Source: Circinella umbellata
Taxonomy: Eukaryota; Mucoromycota; Mucoromycetes; Mucorales; Lichtheimiaceae
Length of the DNA stretch: 64,000 nt
NCBI GenBank assembly: GCA_025093555.1
Contig: JAIWNF010000044.1
Span: forward strand, 372,001-436,000
Reading direction: 5' to 3'
Position 1 is the stretch's first letter; the number at the start of each line of letters is the position of its first letter. A model generated the notes under the pieces. The model ran no database searches. It was not told the DNA's origin and worked only from the letters and a program-made list of their open reading frames with translations. The position numbers and the translations under genes were made by a program. Positions 22,933 to 33,699 of the stretch are shown here, one piece after another.

Positions 22933-25323
22933 ATGACTGACCGACAACAATCTCAATCTCAACGACAACCACAATTTTCAATACCTGGAAATAACGAGCA
23001 AACCATGCGTTCTCCTCCTCATGCAACAACAACAACCTCAACAGGAACATCCACAAGACAACAACAACAAACAACCATGGACCCACAAATTATTGATGAA
23101 ATTCTTGCATTCATTACTTCTGTCAATGAAAATAGTAATGAACAAATGAAGTCATTGGCAAATAAATTATATCAACTTTCAGAACCTCATTTTCAAGCAA
23201 GTACAACAACTCAATTAGATCCACTGACTGTTTTAGATCCTTCTGAACATAGTCTTGGTTATCTTTATTTCCTGCAAGTATTTATTTTTTTAAATTCAAA
23301 ATGATTTTTTTTTATCAAAGATTATTATAAGCTTATAAAGATACACTTTTTTTTTTTACTTATAGTACATCACGTTGTAATTCAGTAACTGATATTAATG
23401 TGGGTCAATTCTTGGTTCAAGCTATGCATCACTTTGTACGTGTATTTAAACCAGAACAGTTATTATATTCACCTTCAAGAAGTAAGTAAGATATATGTTA
23501 TCTATTTATTTGAAAAAAAAAACCGTGATATATAAACTGCTTACAAATAACTTTTTTTTTAAAAAAAAACAGTTACTCATATTGCTCATGCTCTCGAACA
23601 CCTTGCCAAGTTACTTCAAAACGTAAATAATTCAGATTTCAGAAAGAAAAAGAGAGAGGGAGAGGGAAGAAGATAAGTAATGTATATAATAAGAATAAGA
23701 ATACTAATAATAGATATATGTATATAGCCTGTCATTCCTATTGTACCGCTTATTGTTGCAATTGAACGACTTACGCCTGAAAAAAATACACTAACACCAT
23801 TACATGCTCCACTTGCAAAGGTATAAAAAAAACATTATTTGGAAAAAAAAATATATATAGAGGGGGTGAAGATTGATAATTGATTGATTTTTTGATATAG
23901 GCATCATTATTATCCAAAATGTACCATCAACCATTAACTATATTGGATCATGATATTGAAGATGTAAACCCTTCAGTAAGTCTTTGATATAAAAATGGGA
24001 TGAGATAAGATGAAAATTTACCTTTTATATAAAGATGATTAATTATTATTATATTTATAGACTTATGATATTTCAATCAAAAGTTTCTTATTATATCATT
24101 ATTATAGTGCTATGATTTATATTGGCAATAAAAACTTTGAAAGAGCTATTGAATTTTTAGTATTGGTAAAGAAAATACGTGTCCCTTCCCCTTTAAATGC
24201 ACTTATTTAACTTTTCTTCTTGTATCATTTATAGACTGTTTCTGCACCTGCTCAAGCTATTAGTGCTATTCAAGTTGAAGCTTATAAAAAATATATTCTT
24301 GTATCTTTAATTCATTATGGTCGAGTAAGTTTATTTTTTTCTCTTTGTTTTTTTTTTTTTTTTTTGAAGAAGATAAATTAATATTAAAAATTTTAGGTTC
24401 CTTCATTACCAAAATATACATCTGCTGCTCTTGAGAAATATTTTAAAAATAAACATCCTATCTACAATGATATGATAGAAGCTTTTCAAAAAGGTCTTCC
24501 ACAATTAAAAGCTCTTATTGAAACACATCAAGAACTTCTTACAGAGGTAAAAACAAATAATAATAATAAGTTTGTGAACATAATCTTTTTTTGTAACTTT
24601 TATTGGGGATAATATGGGATGGAATTTATATAGGAATCACATATGGGTTTAGCGAAACAATGTATTGAAGCACTTCATCGAGAAACTATCAAACAATTAG
24701 GAGATGTTTATGTCACTTTAACTATAGGTGAAATGGCTAATTTACTTGCTGAAAAAGAAAGTCAAAATGTGGATGAAAAGGATCTTGAACGTACATTAGT
24801 TGCCATGGTAAGATATATATTTATCTATATCATTTCAAGTATATAACTAATACATATTTATATTTCTTAGATTGAAAAAGATCAGATTTATGCTAGTATA
24901 TCTTGTATCTTGAATGAATCAGGACAGAATATTAAAATGGTTCATTTCGCTGATGAAGAAGATACTGGTATTAATCTTAATCTGGAAAATAGAATTGAAG
25001 ATGCTACTCATTTAAGAAAAAAGATTTCTATTATGGATAAAACCGAAGGTTTAAGTAAAGAATTTCAAACAAAAGTAAGTTTTTTTTATATGTAAATGAA
25101 TGAATGAAGAATGGATGGGGGGGGAATAATGAAAAAGATGGAATGAATAATGAAACAAATAATGTATAATGAAATATATGAAATAATAATAATAATGATA
25201 TATGATATATAATATATATAGTACATGATGATAAGTTCACAAGGAGAACATTTCCCTGTGGCAATGGCATATGATGAAGATATGGATCTTCCTCTTGATG
25301 ATGATTCTAAACTTTTTTCATAA
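22933..25323 (+). CDS. COP9 signalosome subunit 3
   Basis: Subunit of the COP9 signalosome, which removes NEDD8 from cullins and so controls cullin-RING ubiquitin ligases. Eleven exons give roughly 480 residues. After a Gln/Thr-rich N-terminus (RQQQQTTMDPQIIDEILAFI) come helical-repeat segments: SLGYLYFLQYITSRCNS, VGQFLVQAMHHFVRVF, ASLLSKMYHQPLTILDHDI and SFLLYHYYSAMIYIGNKNF. These lead to ERAIEFLVLTVSAPAQAISA and YKKYILVSLIHYGRVPSLPK. The PCI winged-helix region is LTIGEMANLLAE...IEKDQIYASI followed by GQNIKMVHFADEED, and the end is acidic. The ERAIEFLVLTVSAPAQAIS region and the YKKY-LVSLI block are the most CSN3-like parts. The related 26S lid subunit Rpn3 is less likely. Confidence 0.88.
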
Positions 25324-25434
25324 AACAAATTATACCGTCTTGCTTAATCCATCCACTGCTATTTTTCCTGATTTTACACCTTTTTTTTTTATAATAAAAA
25401 AAAATTTGTTTAGGATATATAAAATTATTATTTG
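25324..25434. other. Convergent 3' ends of CSN3 and the USP-domain gene
   Basis: Only 111 bp separate the two stop codons. AATAAA-like and (T)n/(A)n runs (25380-25407) on both strands would serve polyadenylation of both transcripts, so their 3' untranslated regions probably overlap. Confidence 0.45.
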
Positions 25435-26651
25435 TTATCTATAAATATGAAATATAAACTTACTTTCACTAAGTGATGGTGGTGTTTTTGTTGATTTCTT
25501 TTTATTACTTTTTTTCTTATTAGGTGGTCTTATTACAGAAACAGGTACGGATGAATTATGTACTAAAAATGTTGAAATAGAACCCATAAATAATCTACAT
25601 ATAAAAAAAAAGTATTAGTATATATCTAATCGATTTAGTCATTGTATATAATAAAAAAATTTATATTTTACCCTTTAACAGTGCCTCGACCTTTACTACC
25701 ACAAACAACCATCGTTAACGGTAATTTTTGGATCTAATTTAAATAATAAATAATTATGTCATTATGCATTTGGATTATGATATCAAAAATAAATAAACAA
25801 ACAAACCTCTTTAGCTAAAACATCTTTGACACGTCCAACAACAGCACAAGTAATTAATGTTATATCAAATAATAACATTTGATTTAATATTCTTCTTGCT
25901 TCACGTGTTACTGCTTCTGATGCTTTTTCTAACTATATAATTATCTTTTTTAGCGAAAATTCTTATTTCTTATACTAGAGAATATTATCATTACCTCTTT
26001 TGCTTTTGTCATACCACCTGCTTTAACAGCATCAGGATTATCTTCACGATTAACAACGGCTAAAACATATAAACTATCACCATCTCGCATCATAGTTCCC
26101 ATAACCCATTCTAAAGCATAAAGACTTTCTTCACTAAAATCACATGCTGCAAAATAAGTTCTTTTTTTTCTTTGTTTTTCATTCACAACACCATATTGAC
26201 TTGTTACTGTAATTCTATCTGTTTTGGAACGATCTGTTCGAGGAGGATCCGAAAATACTAATAATTGACGTCTTTTCATTGATTTTGAACGAAGTCGAAC
26301 GATTGGATCAATATGAGGTATATGTCGATTACTTTCAGTTATACGTAATAATTCTTCATCAACAAAATGATCATCATCCTCTTCTTCTTGTTTCTTTTTA
26401 TCTTCTATTTCATCTTGTAAAATTTTTCTTCTTCTTCTTTCTTCTTCTTCTTGTTCTTCTAATTCATTGATAGGTCGATTGGGTTCAGGTTTGGGTTCAA
26501 TAATAGCTTCTTCAATAGCAATATTTTCAGCTTGAATTTGATTTAATTCATAAACTTTTTCTTCAAGTCCTGGTGTTGTAGGTTCTTCTGTTGTTAATGG
26601 AATTCCTAATGCTGCAGCAAATCCAGCGTTTGAACTACTTTCCATCATCAT
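25435..26651 (-). CDS. Universal stress protein (UspA) domain protein
   Basis: Single C-terminal USP domain behind a long acidic, coiled-coil-prone N-terminus (INELEEQEEEERRRRKILQD, about residues 60-80). The USP fold begins with KKRTYFAACDFSEESLYALE and continues through MRDGDSLYVLAVVNREDN, RRILNQMLLFDITLITC and VGRVKDVLAKE. It ends with the nucleotide-binding loop VVCGSKGRGTVKGLFMGSIS followed by FLVHNSSVPVSVIRPP. That loop fits the GxxGxGxxKG...GS pattern of ATP-binding USPs. Four exons give about 334 residues. A lysine-rich tail ends at TAA 25435-25437, but a GTAAGT just before it could move the end slightly. Fungal proteins of this layout are poorly characterised and the cellular role is not inferable. 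Confidence 0.85.
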
Positions 26652-28249
26652 ATATGATAAAATAAAATATAAAAAAGTAAAATGATAAGGAAAAAAAAAA
26701 GAAAAATGAAAAGTTTTTATTTTAAAGTCGTTTAAGGTCGTTTAGTCGGTCGGGAAGATAAAAAAAAAAAGTTCAAGTTTAAAAAGGGACTAAAAAAACT
26801 ACGGGAAAATGTTTGCTTAGAACTTTGTCTTGTGGTTGGTGCGTTTCAACTTGTAAAGTTTTTTTTTTTTTTTTCTATAAAAATAAAAACTGAGCTTTTT
26901 TTTTGATACACGTAATACCATTATATGAGGGACACTTGCAATCTATTTACTTTTAACTACTTCAACTATTTATTAGTAAATCTATCTAATACTCTAATTT
27001 TTTTTAAGTTATTATAGACTACCAACTATTATGTCGTGTGAGTTTGATTCTTATTCTTTGTAACTATTAAAAGTTAAACTTGTCGGCATTGAATACCAAT
27101 TAAAAAACTTTTCTGGAAAACGTTCACCGATTTCCCGGTTATGCAAAACTAATCTTATCCCGTGTTTTACCATCCGCCGATCCTTCTTTGCTTCACTTAT
27201 CTTTAAGTTACACCGCACGGACAAAAAAAAAACCAATAAAAACACAGCAGCTTTTTTTTCGAGTATAATTGTCAGCGACACTCATGACATTTATTCTTGA
27301 AAAAATGACTTTATGACGAAAATCCTGATATACTTTTCTTTTGTTATAAAAGCTTTTTTTTAAAAAATAATAATAATAATTGAACTGTCACAAGAAAATC
27401 GTCCGAATATAAACGAGTTATATTCAAAAAGAAAGAGAACAGAGAAATTGTTAACATTTTGTTAATGAACTGGGAGAAAATTCATGGTCAAAATGGTTTG
27501 CGCGTCAGATTTATTTCTAACAATTGAAAGAATCAAGGACACATTAAAAGAAAATATGTTCAGGACAGCAATGAAAGGTTGAACTCTATACAACTCACAG
27601 AAAAACGCGTAAAAAGAAAACCCTACTTTGTGCGCCAGTAATAAAGAATACAACTTTAAATACTTTTGGTTTGTATTTTATATTTGGGGAACAAATATGA
27701 TATTATAATTTGATAAATGATTTCAATGTGATTAATATATTATTAAAAGTTTATTAGCATTTTAAGGATATACTAGCGGTCCCTGTCTCGCTTCGCCCGA
27801 CTGAATGAGCCGCTTCGCTTCGCTTCGTGTCATTCAACTGATCCACGTCGCAAGCGGGGTAAAATCCCCCGTAACCCCTCCCCATTGGGGGCAACCCCCC
27901 AAATCCCCGGTTGCCTATGCATTCAAAGCTGGATTTGAGGATATGATACAAAAGTATGTTACAGGTCCGTGTCAGAACTTCCTTTTTTGGGTTTTATAAA
28001 GTCTATACTTTTTAGTAGTATAGATCCTTAGAATGGAAGGATCTGCCAGAACAAAGAAAAGGAAACAACAACTAACAAATGCTGTCAAGGATGGCATCTT
28101 TTATATAAAGAAAAAGCCACGGTCAACACATACCTGTAACAGAGACAAGTTTGACGAGCTTTCCTCTTCTTGTTGGCCGTTATCAATACCCCACGTACTA
28201 AAATCTTTGTACTTTTTTAAGTTTGGGTGATATGCAGAGCACATCATTC
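26652..28249. other. Intergenic with a GC-rich repeat block
   Basis: Mostly AT-rich. The minus-strand open frame at 27051-27281 has no recognisable domain. At 27772-27925 a sharply GC-richer block contains CGCTTCGCTTCGCTTCG and CCCCATTGGGGGCAACCCCC, unlike anything around it, and is probably the end of an inserted repeat. Confidence 0.45.
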
Positions 28250-29170
28250 TGACCGAGTCAGCAAATTTTGAACCCGGTCATGGAATCAAGGTGCTCCTTA
28301 CCAAGTAAAAGAAGGTCTTCAGTGAGTATTTTATACAAATAAACCATATAAAAAGTTGAAAGTATAACTTTCTTCGCCTAATGGGTTCAATATATGTATA
28401 TAGTCCTCCAAATCAAATTCATGTAAGCTCACAATAGAAGACATCGAAAATTTTAAACAAGAGCATGCTTCATTTACTCCAAACAAGAAGTGGGTATTTT
28501 CAAGTGGTAGATGTGTTGAAGATGTAATGTTTGAATATGGCCAAAACTCTCCCATGAACAGTAAGATATAAAAGTAGAATTCATCTCAAGTTTATCAGCA
28601 TATACATTTCTCATCGATAACTGGTTTTAATTTTCTTATTACTATTCCTTTTTTTTTAATATGTATTAGTCATCTCTCACGTCAGTGCTAGTAAGGCATT
28701 TATCAAGTTCATGGGATGGAGTTCTGAGGGCTTTATAACACCATAATGACCACTGAGAAGAGGGATAAGTAACGTATCTCACCAAAAAAAAAAGCGGATG
28801 ATAAGTAACAAAAAAGGAAGGCGCGAGTAATAAGTGATTTATTGCCACCATTTTTACTTAAAATTTTCGAACGTGTGATGTATATATATATATATAACTA
28901 GTTCTGTTAATTAATATACATTGTGTACTGATGAATGGACTATTGAACGGAAGATGTACAAATCATCTCACAAGCCTTTAAAGAAGCTGGGAACCCCCCC
29001 CCCCCCAATTTAATGAGACAGTTATATGAAGAATAGTTTGGATACAAGAAAGATGCTTAATATATTATAATAAAAAAAACTTACAAAGATCCATTTTGAT
29101 CCATTTTGGGTATTATCGTCTATGAATCAAATTTTGGCTAATGATTTAATCAAATAAGTTCAAAATATGT
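28250..29170 (+). pseudogene. Decayed copy of the gene family also at 33.7-36.2 kb
   Basis: 28320-28560 matches 34360-34605 closely in nucleotide sequence and reads KKWVFSSGRCVEDVMFEYG on the plus strand. Further downstream, 28890-28930 and 29085-29165 match the copy at 34705 and 35690-35760 (FWVLSSMNQILANDLIK against FWVLSAMNQLLGYYANNLM). Stops, indels and a poly-C run (28995-29007) show decay. Only the middle and parts of the C-terminal half are left. Confidence 0.7.
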
Positions 29171-29639
29171 ATATATATTAAGGTTGTCTCGAGGTTTGTG
29201 AATACATCACATAAAGTCAAAGTAAAATCTTTATAAATCTATTTCTCAAGTTTATACAAAAAGTAAGGGTTGAGGATTTGTAGAGAATATAAATACAATT
29301 ATGAATATTTGATTTGAACCCCTTCACTTCCCAAATAGTATATTACGTATATGAATCATAATCATTTCTTATATCCCCTCCCATCTCTCTCTCTCTCTCT
29401 CTCTTTTGCTTCCTTTAGTGTTTCTTCTCTCCTTGCGTTCCCCGTAATTTCTGAATTCAAACATGATTTCTATAATTCCAATGTATTATATTATGTTAGA
29501 TGATGAAATTTTGTGTAAAATATCTATTGCTATTTATTGTTATTTACCTCAGTTTAAATATGATCTAAATCTTCTTGACTTTTTAAATAGAGATTATATA
29601 TACTCTCACGATCTAGAAATAGAAATAGAAATAGGAATA
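29171..29639. other. Intergenic, no gene seen
   Basis: AT-rich flank between the decayed gene copy and the tandem array, with a (TC)n microsatellite at 29386-29404. Nothing else is recognised. Confidence 0.4.
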
Positions 29640-30118
29640 AAGATGACAACAAAGATCGCAAATATAAGGAGGGAGAATAGACAAAGCATAACCAACGCCT
29701 ATGTATACATTTATATTTACTAGGATAGACCCACCTGAGGAACACCATCTTCAATAGGAACTCTATTCTCGATGCGCAAACATAGGGAGGGAAAGAATAA
29801 ACAAAGGGTTTTATATAAAATAGTCCAACGTCTATATGTGCACCTACATTTACTTGGATAGGCCCCACCTAAGGAACACCATCCTCAATGCGCAAACATA
29901 GGGAGGGAAAGAATAAACAAAGGGTTTTATATAAAATAGTCCAACGTCTATATGTGCACCTACATTTACTTGGATAGGCCCCACCTAAGGAACACCATCC
30001 TCAATGCGCAAACATAGGGAGGGAAAGAATAAACAAAGGGTTTTATATAAAATAGTCCAACGTCTATATGTGCACCTACATTTACTCGGATAGGCCCCAC
30101 TCAAGGAACACCATCCTT
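29640..30118. repeat. 116-bp tandem repeat array
   Basis: GCGCAAACATAGGGAGGGAA starts at 29774, 29890 and 30006, giving an exact 116-bp period with near-identical units. A more divergent first unit precedes them (from about 29650). Each unit includes GGTTTTATATAAAATAGTCC and GGATAGGCCCCACC. It is minisatellite-like, about four units. Confidence 0.9.
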
Positions 30119-30660
30119 CGCTTTGAATATAAAAATAAAAATAAAAAAAGATTACTGTGAGATCCATGAGTATTCCCAAATACTTACAAACTTGGCAAAA
30201 TTATCCTTCAGTTCATTAGTAACAAAACAAATTTTAGTTTTTTTTAAACACTATTAAATGTAACAACAAAATATAGTTTTTTGTTTTGTTTTAATGATAA
30301 AATATTAAGTAAATTTGAAACCATCAATATAACATTAAAGAGAATGTGTTTAACTTATATTACATAAAATTGAGTAAAATCTTTGAAATAAGTCATCTAG
30401 CAAAGTTATTTTTTTTTCAACCCGAAAAAATGCGTTCTTCTTTTTTGAATCCAAATAAAGTTCACTGTTAAAATCCTGACATGAAGTTATTCACCGAAAG
30501 TCGTACGTTTAAATCTTGGTCCTGTCTTACTATTTCTGTATCTTGCATATAAAATTTATCATAAAGTTAGAAAACAAATGACAAACATGAAATATTAAAG
30601 ATATCGTACATTTTGATTTTATATACGGGATAATTATAACAAGATATAAGCTTTTTCAAA
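30119..30660. other. Intergenic, no gene seen
   Basis: AT-rich DNA with long A and T runs. A tRNA B-box-like GTTTAAATC at about 30509 has no cloverleaf around it. Confidence 0.4.
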
Positions 30661-30780
30661 GAGGATGACTACATGGGCTACACAATTAATAAGGCACTTA
30701 TTTGGTAACTTGTAGCCTATCTCGTCCACCAAGGCACCGTCCCTACCCCACCTCAGCACCACAACCACAACCATCGGCGC

Positions 30781-30820
<40 letters not shown>

Positions 30821-31317
30821 TCGCCGACCCCTAGAGGGTATGGTTGATTCTCGTATCCCTCTTTACACACCATTATCAACACCGACACCGACAACAGCAC
30901 ATTGCAATTCAGGCAAAACACCTTTGAGGATCGCTGTGTGTTCGTTCCTATCACCCGCAGAAATTCTGCACTCTCCCCTTCAGCATCATTAACAACCAAA
31001 CAACACGCTGGTCGCAAAAAGAAGGGGAGAGTACATAATGTTGTATATATATTATAACTAAAATAAAGTAGATCAAATACACATATTTAAATATTGATTT
31101 TCATTGGGCCAGCTTAATACACAAACGTTGATACACAAACTACTATAAAAGACAACATCTGCGCAGAGAAAGAATTCTATTTCCCAAATGTCCCAAATGT
31201 CTCAAAGGTCCCAAAGGTCCCAGAGGTCTCAAAGGTTTCTGATAGTGGTCTCTACTTGCCACATATAGATTCTGAAGTTCATCTCGTCTAAATTTTTGTA
31301 GCCTATTTCATCAGCCC
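30661..31317. mobile_element. Inverted-repeat element, longer form
   Basis: The left end GACTACATGGGCTACACAAT and the right end, inverted, GATGAAATAGGCTACAAAAA are imperfect inverted repeats. Both ends, and the subterminal ...AACTTGTAGC-C-ATCTCGT... and CTTGCCACATATA-ATTCT blocks, recur joined together in the short element at 32890-33066. Inside are a (CAT)13 run (30781-30819), a minus-strand cysteine-containing frame (RSSKVFCLNCNVLLSVSVL, 30830-31017) and a 10-bp CCCAAATGT/CCCAAAGGT repeat (31182-31236). The cysteine frame could be a zinc-finger remnant of a transposase, but that is weak. Confidence 0.6.
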
Positions 31318-32259
31318 TTTTTTTTAATAAATAAAGATAGATCTTTTATATAGTATAGCTACTATTTCTTTTATTTGATAATTTTGAGAATAAAATCATC
31401 AAGCTAATGAATTTCATTGTTACTACGTGTTTACATATTATAACAGCACTCACATTATATTATTGTAAAATTACTTTGTGTTATACCTCTTTCGTTTTTG
31501 ACACTTTTTAGACGACTTCTTAATTTCTAGAACTTCTTGTAATGCTCAGTAGTTTCTGCTTAGTATTTACTTTACCATATTATAATCGCCATTACCAATG
31601 CGCGCAGCAATTAATATGTATTAAGAATAAAAACACAGTATCATATATTTATCGTCATCTATCATATCTGTAGTACCATTCATAAAACACATACGTATTT
31701 TAGCATGAAGAAACAATAAATCAATATCTTTCAAATAGTTTTATTTTTCTTAATTTCAATTTACAAAGATTGACACGGTACAAACATGAACAAAACTACT
31801 GACTATGAGACTTTGAACGAAGCATATGATGATATTTACAATTCTTAATGCCAACAAGTATTTACTATTATCAAACGTCTTAGCAACCAGTGCTCTTGTA
31901 CTTTTAACTGTTTCCATACAGGACCAGTGCAAAATTATATAAAAATAATAAGGATGGTAATAAGAAAGGACATTGTCATTTGAAGAAGACAGATCCATTT
32001 TGTTCAGTAAAGCAAAACAATAATCTTTGAGCAATGATAAACAATCTATAGTAATTTTTTTAAAAACTTAGAAGCTTTATTGTTTTTTGCTATTAAATTA
32101 ATTTTCTATAAATTAAAGTGAAAAGGAAAATATAAATTATGTATACGCAATCAAAAAGTAAAAAAAAGATGAACTTCTTAATTTTTTTTTCTCTATTTAT
32201 CAGAGAATCATGTATAACATTGCTCTTTATACTTCATTAAACTAAATATTTTTACTGTT
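31318..32259. other. Intergenic, no gene seen
   Basis: Low-complexity AT-rich DNA. The minus-strand frame at 31756-32034 shows no domain. Confidence 0.35.
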
Positions 32260-32640
32260 TAAATAGAAGATGTGACCAATAAAGCTAATAATATAGAACA
32301 AAGAACATATCAAGATAAAAATGGTTTCACTATGTCAAATGTTTCTATATCGCACATCAAGAAAGAGTAACTGGACATAGAAAATTATTGTCTCACCCAT
32401 GAAGGCCAACAATAAAAAGTGAAAGTTCACAACGAGGTTATACAAAAATCCGTAACTATGGCCACTGTTCCATTGGTTTATCATAAATACTGAGTAAAAG
32501 ATCCACAGTCAGTTAGAAGTGGGAATTTTCCAAGACAACAATACATAAATCTACCACCACCAGTAGAAGTACGTACTGTAATGATACCTAACCCTCAATC
32601 TTTTAAAATCTAACTGCCAGGACCCTCTTCTCCACCCACT
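32260..32640 (+). pseudogene. Possible decayed coding fragment
   Basis: A plus-strand frame reads DVTNKANNIEQRTYQDKNGF and then, after stops, PRQQYINLPPPVEVRTVMIP. The protein-like composition in otherwise AT-rich DNA suggests a relic exon. It is not recognised and may belong to the neighbouring inverted-repeat element. Confidence 0.2.
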
Positions 32641-32889
32641 TCTATTATTAAAGCCTCTAATTCCTCTCTTTTTTTTTTTTTACATTTTTATGTTACATTT
32701 CTTTGTGTGTACATCCTTTTTTTGAATATATATTATTACTATTGTTTTTATTTTTAAATTCTTGTTACGTAGTGACGTTCTCATTACCATTTATTACTAT
32801 TATTATTTTATGGTGTCAAATAATAATTTAACTTTTAATTTCAAACTTTCTCAGTAATATAAATTTTACTACAAAAAAAAAGAGAAAAA

Positions 32890-33066
32890 AGGGTTGATGA
32901 AATAGGCTACGTACAAAAAATTAGCCTACAAAAAATTGGACGAGGTGGGCTACAGAATTTATATGTGGCAAGTATACGAGATGAGCTACAAGTTACTAAA
33001 GTACCCTATTAATTTTGTAGCCCATGTGGTCTGACTTTGACGTTTTGTAGCCCAAGTAGTAATCCA
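32890..33066. mobile_element. Short, internally deleted relative of the 30.7-kb element (inverted)
   Basis: Reverse-complemented, this 177-bp segment joins the left block (CATGGGCTACAAAATTAATA, AACTTGTAGCTCATCTCGTA) directly to the right block (CTTGCCACATATAAATTCTG, TAGCCTATTTCATCAACCC). In the longer element these are separated by about 500 bp. A MITE produced by internal deletion is the simplest reading. Confidence 0.65.
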
Positions 33067-33246
33067 CTTTTTAAAATCACATTCAAAATCGTATATATTG
33101 TATATTTCTCCATTAAATCAAAATTACTGCTTCTTTAAGTGAAGTTAAGTAAAAGATATTCCTGATTAACTTTCGGGTAGATAAAAATAGTACAAGGTAT
33201 ATACATATATATATTATTATAAAGTCTTTCTATTATATCACCAAGT

Positions 33247-33354
33247 ACACTAATCTTTTCGTTAAACCTGTACTCTCGATATGTGAGTGTCTGTGACGGT
33301 TTAGAGAAAAAATACCTGTTTAATGAGTACTGGTTTAACGAAAAATTACTGTGT
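33247..33354. mobile_element. Foldback element of about 108 bp
   Basis: The left arm CTTTTCGTTAAACCTGTACTC and right arm (inverted) TTTTTCGTTAAACCAGTACTC match for about 20 bp with two differences. ACAC-TAAT and ACACAGTAAT lie outside. The short spacer makes it hairpin-forming, a likely MITE or solo-TIR remnant. Confidence 0.55.
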
Positions 33355-33699
33355 CAGGGGCTATAAAAAAGTGTAAGTACATGTTTAGAACGGTAAGAAG
33401 ACGGCAGGATAGTAAAACAGGGTTAATGGCATGGCGAGTCTTATTACTGTAAACATTACTGTAAACATTACACAGTCATGGTGGAATGGCACAGCCTCAA
33501 GATGGCGCGACTTTTGGACGCGTTCTCTGGACATGTTATTATTGTATTCTTTAGTCTTCCTTTTACTTTTCCATAAATTTTTTTTTCATAATGAATTCAT
33601 ACCACAAAGGTAATATATTGTGTAGAATTACTTCTTTTCCGTTTTATTTTCGATATAATTTTAATAATAAATCTTCCTAATTCTCAATAATTAGAATTT

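Noticed and set aside
29640..30118. CRISPR-like array
   Set aside because: Repeats are head-to-tail 116-bp units with no unique spacers, in a eukaryotic genome.
30440..30520. tRNA B-box-like GTTTAAATC
   Set aside because: No A box or acceptor stem can be paired around it.
30702..30992. Poly-serine plus-strand frame
   Set aside because: Produced by the (CAT)n microsatellite inside an element; no domain.
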